Positions 8,364-16,096 of a DNA stretch of 64,000 nt are shown piece after piece. The notes beneath the pieces are model-generated. The model was not told where the DNA came from. It searched no databases and saw only the letters and a program-made list of their open reading frames with translations. Every line of letters begins with the position of its first letter. Positions within the stretch are counted from its first letter, which is position 1. The translations under genes and the position numbers were made by a program. Source of the stretch: Oscillospiraceae bacterium (GTDB lineage: Bacteria > Bacillota > Clostridia > Lachnospirales > Lachnospiraceae); NCBI GenBank assembly GCA_021771715.1, contig JAETOO010000018.1, positions 62,001 through 126,000 of the forward strand, in the 5' to 3' direction.

Positions 8364-9517
8364 GGTTTATTCTTATAACTTCTTCTTTTGAGTACGATAT
8401 ATCCGGCAAAGCCGCATACAGCCACGAGAATCAGAATGATGAACGGGAGGTTGTTGACAAGGATGCCGGTGGGAGCAGGATTATTTTTTGTGTTGGTGAA
8501 AGTGACACGGTTCGTGTCCTCGCCAATCACAGCATTGGTCGGTGAGACCGCAGTGCTCTGTCCGTTTACCATTGCCTCCACTGTGGTGCTATAGCCGTCT
8601 GAATTCGTCTCTGCAACGGTGTAGATCGTACCGACAGGCAGATGGTCAAACACCAGAGACTCACCGTCAGCCAGGGTAAAAGTATTGCTTACCGCGGACA
8701 GTTCGAAACTGGTGTCGGTGGCCAGCGACCCATTCGCACGGGTAATCGTACCTGTGTACGTAGTTCCCGGCGTCTCCAGGGCAGACAGCGTATTGAGGTT
8801 CATGGTAAAAGTAAATTGTTTGGTCTTATCGCCCAAAGCACCGGTAACGGTCTTGGAAATGGTCAGAGCATTGTTCGCGTTTGTGCCGCCATTTTTAGCG
8901 AATTTATTGACAAAGATCCAGTCGCTTAAATCGTCGCCTGTGCCGGGGGTAGGGTCAACTTTGCCGGTCTTTGAATTGTCATCGTCATCCTTGACATAAT
9001 TCACATATATACCGCTAATTTCCAGACCATTGGTACTATTTTTAATGTGGATTTCCATGTTGTATACCGCTTTGGAGTAGGTCAGGGCCGTACCTGCCGC
9101 TGCGGCATAGCCGCTGTGCTTTTCTGCTATCTCATATTGGTACACACCGGCGTGGGGAAACTCGTTTATGTCAGGGATAATATTTGCCGTTTGTTTTTTT
9201 ACTTCCTTCAGGTTGCTGCCGGCAGCCGTGGTTCCGGCATCTGAGGAACTGTATGATATGGACGGCACTGTAATCGTGGGCATTTCCGCCAGCGCGGTAG
9301 GATCGTTACTGCCATCCAGGGAAACCTTCTTTACATCAAAGGTAAAGGTTACATTTGGGGTGGTTACATTCTCATCCATCTGCAGATTCTTGGTGATCGC
9401 GGCTTCTGTCACACCGTCACCGGTCGCTGCGAACACGCTTGTGTCGAATCCCAAGCTCAGCATCAGAGCCAGGGCCACTGCGGACAATTTGGCGACAAAG
9501 CTCTTTTTCATCATCAT
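8360..9517 (-). CDS. Pilus backbone protein (FctA/Spy0128-like major pilin)
   Basis: A 385-residue secreted protein with a signal peptide ending near SVFAA. It has an N-terminal FctA-type domain (VTFTFDVKK, GVYQYEIAEKHSG, DWIFVNKF) and a second immunoglobulin-like pilin domain (ALTISKTVTGAL, FTFTMNL, YTVAETN, VTFTNTK). Both look able to form Lys-Asn isopeptide bonds. The end carries PAPTGI, a hydrophobic segment and KRRSYKNKP, a sorting signal of the xPTG type. Three tandem ATG codons (9517, 9514, 9511) follow AAGGAGG; the first is only 3 nt from it, so translation may use the second or third. A clear gap of about 100 nt separates it from the signal-peptidase-like gene. Confidence 0.9.
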   Translation of the reverse strand: MMMKKSFVAKLSAVALALMLSLGFDTSVFAATGDGVTEAAITKNLQMDENVTTPNVTFTFDVKKVSLDGSNDPTALAEMPTITVPSISYSSSDAGTTAAGSNLKEVKKQTANIIPDINEFPHAGVYQYEIAEKHSGYAAAAGTALTYSKAVYNMEIHIKNSTNGLEISGIYVNYVKDDDDNSKTGKVDPTPGTGDDLSDWIFVNKFAKNGGTNANNALTISKTVTGALGDKTKQFTFTMNLNTLSALETPGTTYTGTITRANGSLATDTSFELSAVSNTFTLADGESLVFDHLPVGTIYTVAETNSDGYSTTVEAMVNGQSTAVSPTNAVIGEDTNRVTFTNTKNNPAPTGILVNNLPFIILILVAVCGFAGYIVLKRRSYKNKP

Positions 9518-9617
9518 GTTCCTCCTTAAAATTAGGTTAAATAGAGTTTGTATAAAGAAAAGGGAAGCCCTTTCTCTTTCTGTAAGTAAGTGTGCCGTGG
9601 GTCTCTTCACGGCAATG

Positions 9618-10163
9618 CTAAAATTCTCTGCGCCGGATGATCATCATGACCTTGCCCAGCGCGTCCTCTGCCCTGACCGGGCCGTACACCCGGCTGTCGG
9701 TGGCGTTGTCTCTGGCATCCCCCAGAACAAATACCTCGCCCTCCTGCAGAGTGACAGGGAAATCCCATCCGCTTTCATAGCGAAAGGTGCTCTCATAGAT
9801 ATCCGGCTCATACTGTGCAACGCCGTTGATGGCCAGGCCTTCGTCGGTGATATCCACTGTATCCCCGGCCACGGCCACGACCCGCCGCACCTGCCGTCTG
9901 CCCTGGTAATCCAGCACCAGACAGTCAGAGGCATGGTAATCGTCGTCCAGCCGGTAAAAGATCACGAGATCGCCGTCCTTCACCGAGGGGAACATATCCC
10001 CGTCCTGGTTGCGGAACAGCCCGAACACAAAGGTGAACAGCAGTCCAAAGGCGGCGGCCAGTGCAGCGATCTTCAAAATCAGCGCCAGCAGATCCTTCCA
10101 CAGGGGTGGGGCTTTGTTGGGCGCAGAGTCGGTCTGCCCCGGTTCCGGATATAAACTCATCAT
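9618..10163 (-). CDS. SipA/LepA-like signal peptidase homologue lacking the catalytic dyad
   Basis: A 181-residue protein with one N-terminal transmembrane segment (about 25-48) and a type I signal peptidase fold. In the serine box the usual GxSMxPTL reads DGDMFPSV, so the nucleophile is D56. In the lysine box the usual VKRVxGxPGD reads VRRVVAVAGD, so the general base is R93. Box E (GDARDNATDSR) is retained. The group A Streptococcus pilus protein SipA also lacks both residues (Asp and Gly, as I recall, also 37 residues apart) and is needed for pilus polymerisation as a chaperone-like factor. The start is ATG 10163 or 10160, coupled to the adhesin stop (ATGATGAG). A start at 10196 is possible but would overlap more. 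Confidence 0.88.
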   Translation of the reverse strand: MMSLYPEPGQTDSAPNKAPPLWKDLLALILKIAALAAAFGLLFTFVFGLFRNQDGDMFPSVKDGDLVIFYRLDDDYHASDCLVLDYQGRRQVRRVVAVAGDTVDITDEGLAINGVAQYEPDIYESTFRYESGWDFPVTLQEGEVFVLGDARDNATDSRVYGPVRAEDALGKVMMIIRRREF

Positions 10164-13100
10164 CGTCCACGCTTTCTGCGCGCTCTTGCGCTGCACACGA
10201 GATACACGCCGGAGCCGAGCAGAGCGAGCACCAGCATGACCATAAGCTTCCGGATCTCCATGCCGTCACGGATCCCGGTGGGAACCGCTTCCTTCCGGGT
10301 GTTGGTAAAGGCTGCCACTGCAGCTTTACCGGCCTGAATCGTACCGGTATCACCAATGGAAGTGGGCGTATAATTCGTGTCTGCCGTCTCCGTCACGGTA
10401 TATGGAATGCCGGCCGGCAGCCCGGAGGCAGTTTTCGTCTGCCCGTGTTTCAGGGTAAAGGTGGCTGTGCCATCTTTAAATTCCATATCCCCGTATGTGC
10501 CGCTGAACCCATTGGTGTCTGCAGGATACCCGTAGATGCCTCTGAGACTGGCATCGTCCAGTGTCACCGTAAAAGTAAACTCTTTTTCCCGGTTGCCCAG
10601 GTCGCCCGCCACCGTCTTGGTCACGGTCAGATCACCCGAAGCCTTCTCCCAGTTGGCTACAAAGGCCAGTGCTCCGATTGTTCCGGCGCTGACCTCCAGG
10701 GTGGGATAAGAGCCGGTTCCTGTATTCGGAGCCGCCGTTGTCCCGACGCCCAGACTCCAGTAGGAGAACCGGTACAGCTTGCCGTTTACCCACACCGGTC
10801 CGGGATTTACCGCGGAAAAGTGATCCTTTACCGTATACTGGGTAGGATTCTTGCCGGACGGAGTATGTTCGACCGGGGTGTCTGCCGCTGCGGTCACTTC
10901 AGCCAGCGCAGCGTCCAGTGCAGTCTTCGCCGCCGCAGGAGAACTGTCAGCGTTCTCATAGGTGATGGGATACACGATAGGCTGCACCAGATAAGTGATG
11001 GTGTCGGGGATATTGTCTCCGGCCAGTGTATCCATATTCCGTATGTTGCCTCCCTGATCGAGCCAGGTCAGATCCTGGTACGCAGTTACCGCCGTATAGG
11101 TTCCTCCGTCGGCATTTCGGTTGACCAGCTCATAGCCCATCCCGGTCAGCTCCTCTACAGCGGCCGCGCCGGGCGTTATCACAATCTGGTCTGCATTTAC
11201 CCGGAGCGCATGCACGACTGCGGGATCTGCCCCTGTCTCTGTCCCGGCCTCCACAAACTTTACCGTGTAGCTGCCGGTGGCCTGAGGAGCGTAGAAAAAG
11301 ACAACGTTATAAGTTTTGCCGGACTCTGTGACTTCCACTGTCTTGTTTGTCTGTTCCGGGACGTATCCGGGCCACAGCTTCGCTGTCAGATTCAGGACCA
11401 GGTTGGGAATATACACCTGATCAGTCCACTCATCCCTCTCCAGCACATAGTAGGAAGTCCCGCCGTCATCAACGATCTCCCCAGCGTCATCGATCTGCAC
11501 GGTTTCAAAGGTTTTGTCTTTGTCTGCGTCACTTAGCGCCTTTGTCACATAGCAGACATTGTAGCTGTACGTTTCTGTGGTGTTCGCCGTCCATACAGCG
11601 GCAACGTGGGTGTCTTCTATGATAACAGAATCAAAGCTGAAGGGGATCATCTCTCCCGGTACATGGGTTGGCTGCCCGTTTTGGTCGACGGTCTGTCCAT
11701 GCTCGTCTGACAGGAACCATCCTGCCAGTGTGTAGCCGCCGCGGACAGGGCGGGGAATGGTGCCGACGGCGGTGTACACGGTGTTGGAAGGAATCGGCAC
11801 TTCGGTGTGCTCCCCGCTGCTCACATAGCCTCCGTTTAAGTGAAACGTCACCTTCAGAATCGGCGCTTCCCAGATGGCATAAAGATCCAGGTTGCTGTCG
11901 ATATAGAAATCATTTGCCGCCTGGCCCTGTGGAGTGTACGCGTCCGGCATCATCCACTGCATGTTGACGCCTGCCGGACCCAGGCCCCAGCCCTTGAATC
12001 TCCACACTGCCGTACCGTTTGGATTCCGGTCAGGGCAGACCGGGACCGCGTCGCCCGTGGGATAAGTCCACAGGTATTTTGGGGTATCGCCGTCCTGCGC
12101 CTGGTTGGTATCCGTGTACAGCAGGTGAAAAGCGTAGTCGTCCTCGGTCACGTGGGCGCCGTAGGGCAGGTCGATATGGCCCAGTTCGTGGATATTATGG
12201 TTGGTACCGGACGTCATGTAGGTGATCCGGTAGCGATCCCGGTTGTAGTAGAAATAGAGATCGTAGGGGGCATCCGTGGAGCCCACAACTTTTTCCTTTA
12301 CTTCTGGTCCTCCCCAGGTCCGGCCATCCGTATCCTCATGCCGGCTGGTATGGTCGGCATTGTCGTTGGCACGGGTCATGTGCTGCCGGGCGCTCGGGTT
12401 CTGCGCGAGAATCCAGTTGGAGGACGGCGCTGTCACCCGCCGGGCGACGGCATAATAGCTGGTCTCGCCGCCGGAGGTGTACCCGCGCACAGCGTAATAT
12501 CCGCCGCCCTTCACATTATATGTAACCGTGCCGGACCCGGAGTCGTAGGCCACCTCCATCAGGTCGGTAAATCCGAATCTGGTAATTTTTTCCGTATCGA
12601 CAGGCACCAGATACATGGTATCCTTCAAGGCTGTGGAGCTGTTGTAAAGGCTGACTGTCTGCACATCCGCCGCATCGATATCCAGCCCCGGCACCTCGTA
12701 GCAGTGGTTGTAGCGGTAATAGCTGATAGCCTGATTGTACCAGTAGGCCGGCAGATGGTGTACGGTGCGAGGGTCAGCCGGATCGGCGATGACCTCGACA
12801 TCCATAGTGGTATACAGTCCCATGATGGTGGGCTCGTCGGTATGGCTGGTGTTGGGAGTTACCGCGTCGTCCCGGTATTTTCCCTGAGTGGTGGCCCAGG
12901 AGACCATTTTGGCATCGCCGCCGTTTGTCGCAACGTGCTCTTCGAGCCGGGCGGCAGGCCAGACGTCCCGCAGATCCGCGCCGTACTTGGCCGTGATGGT
13001 AATGGTCTGCGGAACTGGCATCTGATCTGCACTGTCCAGGTTCGTTGGCCGTAAATATACGTTGTATTTCCCGGAGCTGGGCTCTTTGGTGTAATAAAAC

Positions 13101-15928
13101 TTCAGATCCCCATTTTCTATAACTTCATCCGCCCTGGCATAGCTGAAGCCGTTTGTGTTGATAGCTACGCAGTAGGGAGATTCCTGATTATCAACGGTAG
13201 CCGTGCCGTAGTAGTGAAACTTGAGGGTGTAGATATTCCTGGTGAAGTACACGTAGATCATGGTTCTGCCGTCGGCATTGGCTGTGGTGGTGGAATAGTC
13301 CATCACATTGCCGGTCTCGTGCAGGATCTCAAAGGAATCCTGGGCATAGAACCGGCTGACCGGAGTGCTGCCCGCAGTTCCCATGACGGTGAGGAAATTT
13401 TGGGCAACTTGCGCCTGAATTTCACTTGTCAAAGCTGCGCTGCCATTTTCTACCAGGGAGGAATCAGTGGGCACTTCTATGGTAAAGCTGCCCATATTGC
13501 TGTAATTCGCGTTATTGCTTTTCGGCACGGGGGCATGGGTCACCGGGCTGGCGCCATAACCGCTGTATTTCTGAGTGTAGTAATCCGATACGCCCCCGGA
13601 TACCGCTGCCTGCACGTCGTCCACACCGGTCAGATCCTCCGTCCAGAAGAGCACCGTCACCTGGGTGGTGTCCGGTTTCCAGATGGGATAGAGGTACAGC
13701 ACCGGCACACCGTCCATTTCCTGGAGCTTTGCATCGTGCGTGATCACTTGTTCACTGATGGTAAGCTGATAGTGACCGCCCTCTTTTGATACAGGTATGT
13801 ATGCGGAGGAATCATATGCTCCGTTTTCGTCCGGCACAGCGTCCTTTTTCAGATACTGCCAGCCGTCAAATTGATACCCCTTGCGCGTCGGGGTCGATGT
13901 CTCCATAAAATCAAAGTTCACCGCTTCCCCCAGCTTGACCTGCTGTCTTGGAATGTAGGTATTGTCGGTATTGAAAATGACGCGGTAGGAATCCGCTGCC
14001 TTGTAATAGATGTCCACCGTCGTGCCTGTCCCGGTCCCGGATTCATTCTTGATGAGCTGCTGGGAGAAGCCCAGCGGGACGAGCAGATCGTACACGCCTC
14101 CCGTCTTCGCGGAGGCCCTTGTCAGGCCGCCCACGCGGCCCTGCAGCCGTTCCGTATCCAGAAGGACATAAGAAACGCCATCTGCGGTCTTTATTTCATT
14201 TTTTTGTGCCTTTTCCTCAAGCTTTTCCTCTGACAGACCTGAGAGTCCGGTGGGAACCCAGTGGTATACCGTGTACCAGGTGGCATTGCGGCGGTAGTTG
14301 ACGGTGAGGTTGAGGACGGTTGCCTGCGGGCTTTGGAGCTGCGCCTCGATAAGCGCCGCCAGCTGATCCCCGGTGAGTATCACCTTCAGCTCGGGATGTT
14401 CCAGAGCATTCGCGCCGTGATCCCCGACACCCTGCTCGGGTGCATTCCCGGAAATGGCCATCGCTGTATAGTCCTTTTCCGTGAGGGTGCGGGCAGTGTT
14501 CCATGCCTCATTGTAGTTGGTGGAGTAACGGTTGCCATATTTGGGGTTCGTAGTCCCGCCGGGGACTTGCTGATAGTAGTAAACGGTGTTTTTTTTGATA
14601 TCCACGCTGAAATCACCGTTCTGCAGCATCTCATGAAGTTGCTGCTGCGTCTCATTTCCCGTCGGCGGGTTCACGAGGTACTCATTCAACGGTTCGGGAT
14701 TCAGCACGATGCGGAAACCCTCTACGGTAGGGAGCGGAAACTCAAAGGTATACGTGTCATCGTTCTGCTTCACGAACAGCGCCTCCACGATCTCGGGAGA
14801 TGCCGCGTCGATCCCTGCCAGGCCGCCGGTGCTGGAGTACTTGTATTCCACCTGCAGCCGGATGACGGATGCAGGTACAAAGATGTAGTCGGAGAGCTGT
14901 CCCTCAAACACGTCCCGCAGAACGGAGCCCTCGTTCCCGGTCTCACCCGCAGGGATCATCGTCCAGCCGTCGGCGACGGCATATACGATCCGCGCACCGC
15001 CCTCGCGGCTCTCGCCAAAGGCTTCCAGGGGGAGGGGCTTCGCCTCCGTGACCGTGAGCTGTCTGGCATCATAGGCGAAGCGACTCAGGTCGCACACACC
15101 ATCCTCAAAATCCGCCTCCGTCAGCTCGAGCGTCTCCTCCGCCTTGACATTCCGGCCTTCGCCATTCACGGTAAACCGGAAATAGTGCGTCAGATACAAG
15201 GTATAGACGGCCTCTGTCTCTTCCGCTGTCTGCTCCTCCGTTTCAACTGGCTCCTCTGACTCGGGAGAAGTCTCTTCCGGATCTGCCTCGTCGGAAGGAT
15301 CTGTCTCTGTTCCGGTTGCCTTATCGGAAGAAGTTGTCTCGTCGGAAGGATCTGTCTCTGTTCCAGTTGCCTCAGCGGAAGAATCCGTCTCCGTTCCGGT
15401 TGCCACGTCGGAAGAATTTGCCTCCGTTCCGGTTGCCGTGTCGGAAGAATCCGTCTCCGTTCCGCTTTTCGCGGGGGAGGTGTCTGTGCCCGTCTCGCTT
15501 TCCTCAGCGGAAGTGCTGTGCTCCGCTTCGTTTTTTCCAGCGGAAGTGCCTGCCCCCGTTTCGTTTTTTTCAGTAGAAGCGCTCGTTTCCGCTTCGCTTT
15601 TTCCAGAAGAAGTGTCCGCTTCCGTTTTGATTTTTCCAGAAGAAGTGTCTGGCGCCGGCTCGGTATTTTCTGAGGAAGTGCTCGGCAATGTCTCGTTTTT
15701 TTGTGCGGGAGTGTCCGGTTCCGTCACGGCCTCCGCGGGAGTCAGGGCATCCTCACTGATCGGTTCCTGGTTTGTGACAACAGCAGAACTGTCATCCACT
15801 GCGGTTACCGTTCCGGTGATGCCTGAGCCAAGCAGTACAGCGCAAAGCGCTGCACTGACCACCCTTCGCCATTTTTTTGATCCACGCGTTTGGCCGCTGC
15901 GTTTTTTTGAAGAGAAATTCATGTTCAT
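10160..15928 (-). CDS. Giant sortase-anchored pilus adhesin (1922 residues)
   Basis: Signal peptide of the long KKxxRR type (cleavage near residue 45), then about 170 residues of Ser/Thr/Glu-rich repeats built on ATGTETDSSD-like units. A very long ectodomain follows. It holds InlB B-repeat/Listeria-Bacteroides-type modules (RKGYQFDGWQ; GGYTLAGWF), a MucBP-like segment (YTVKFVEAGTETGADP, about 1590-1660) and a final SpaA/FctA-like module (LTVTKTVAGDLG, FTFTVTLDD, YTVTETAD, VAAFTNTR). The C-terminus has EAVPTGI, a membrane segment and RARRKRGR. I do not see the Cys-Gln thioester domain that Cpa adhesins use. As the first gene of the operon it corresponds to the tip adhesin. AAGGTGGG lies upstream of ATG 15928; ATG 15922 is an alternative. 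Confidence 0.88.
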   Translation of the reverse strand: MNMNFSSKKRSGQTRGSKKWRRVVSAALCAVLLGSGITGTVTAVDDSSAVVTNQEPISEDALTPAEAVTEPDTPAQKNETLPSTSSENTEPAPDTSSGKIKTEADTSSGKSEAETSASTEKNETGAGTSAGKNEAEHSTSAEESETGTDTSPAKSGTETDSSDTATGTEANSSDVATGTETDSSAEATGTETDPSDETTSSDKATGTETDPSDEADPEETSPESEEPVETEEQTAEETEAVYTLYLTHYFRFTVNGEGRNVKAEETLELTEADFEDGVCDLSRFAYDARQLTVTEAKPLPLEAFGESREGGARIVYAVADGWTMIPAGETGNEGSVLRDVFEGQLSDYIFVPASVIRLQVEYKYSSTGGLAGIDAASPEIVEALFVKQNDDTYTFEFPLPTVEGFRIVLNPEPLNEYLVNPPTGNETQQQLHEMLQNGDFSVDIKKNTVYYYQQVPGGTTNPKYGNRYSTNYNEAWNTARTLTEKDYTAMAISGNAPEQGVGDHGANALEHPELKVILTGDQLAALIEAQLQSPQATVLNLTVNYRRNATWYTVYHWVPTGLSGLSEEKLEEKAQKNEIKTADGVSYVLLDTERLQGRVGGLTRASAKTGGVYDLLVPLGFSQQLIKNESGTGTGTTVDIYYKAADSYRVIFNTDNTYIPRQQVKLGEAVNFDFMETSTPTRKGYQFDGWQYLKKDAVPDENGAYDSSAYIPVSKEGGHYQLTISEQVITHDAKLQEMDGVPVLYLYPIWKPDTTQVTVLFWTEDLTGVDDVQAAVSGGVSDYYTQKYSGYGASPVTHAPVPKSNNANYSNMGSFTIEVPTDSSLVENGSAALTSEIQAQVAQNFLTVMGTAGSTPVSRFYAQDSFEILHETGNVMDYSTTTANADGRTMIYVYFTRNIYTLKFHYYGTATVDNQESPYCVAINTNGFSYARADEVIENGDLKFYYTKEPSSGKYNVYLRPTNLDSADQMPVPQTITITAKYGADLRDVWPAARLEEHVATNGGDAKMVSWATTQGKYRDDAVTPNTSHTDEPTIMGLYTTMDVEVIADPADPRTVHHLPAYWYNQAISYYRYNHCYEVPGLDIDAADVQTVSLYNSSTALKDTMYLVPVDTEKITRFGFTDLMEVAYDSGSGTVTYNVKGGGYYAVRGYTSGGETSYYAVARRVTAPSSNWILAQNPSARQHMTRANDNADHTSRHEDTDGRTWGGPEVKEKVVGSTDAPYDLYFYYNRDRYRITYMTSGTNHNIHELGHIDLPYGAHVTEDDYAFHLLYTDTNQAQDGDTPKYLWTYPTGDAVPVCPDRNPNGTAVWRFKGWGLGPAGVNMQWMMPDAYTPQGQAANDFYIDSNLDLYAIWEAPILKVTFHLNGGYVSSGEHTEVPIPSNTVYTAVGTIPRPVRGGYTLAGWFLSDEHGQTVDQNGQPTHVPGEMIPFSFDSVIIEDTHVAAVWTANTTETYSYNVCYVTKALSDADKDKTFETVQIDDAGEIVDDGGTSYYVLERDEWTDQVYIPNLVLNLTAKLWPGYVPEQTNKTVEVTESGKTYNVVFFYAPQATGSYTVKFVEAGTETGADPAVVHALRVNADQIVITPGAAAVEELTGMGYELVNRNADGGTYTAVTAYQDLTWLDQGGNIRNMDTLAGDNIPDTITYLVQPIVYPITYENADSSPAAAKTALDAALAEVTAAADTPVEHTPSGKNPTQYTVKDHFSAVNPGPVWVNGKLYRFSYWSLGVGTTAAPNTGTGSYPTLEVSAGTIGALAFVANWEKASGDLTVTKTVAGDLGNREKEFTFTVTLDDASLRGIYGYPADTNGFSGTYGDMEFKDGTATFTLKHGQTKTASGLPAGIPYTVTETADTNYTPTSIGDTGTIQAGKAAVAAFTNTRKEAVPTGIRDGMEIRKLMVMLVLALLGSGVYLVCSARARRKRGR

Positions 15929-16041
15929 TTATAGTCCCACCTTGCTGCTTTACCGTTCCGTCTTCGGTTTCCTGCCGGAACGTTTTATATCACAGAAAAA
16001 TGCAGAGTGATTTGTATACTCACATTACCATAGTTTTTTTT

Positions 16042-16069
16042 AGTATAGCATGTTTTCTGACACTGAAAA
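16042..16069 (-). promoter_or_regulatory. Candidate promoter of the pilus operon
   Basis: On the minus strand TTTTCA (16064-16069) and TATACT (16042-16047) are 16 nt apart. The -10 is strong and the -35 is poor, which suggests activator dependence or tuning. The start would lie about 105 nt before the adhesin ATG. The leader contains an eight-T/A tract. Confidence 0.45.
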
Positions 16070-16096
16070 GCCCCCTGAAGCACGAAAATCACGAAA

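Noticed and set aside
13871-14233. Plus-strand frames inside the giant adhesin region
   Set aside because: Antisense shadows of the 1922-residue minus-strand gene.
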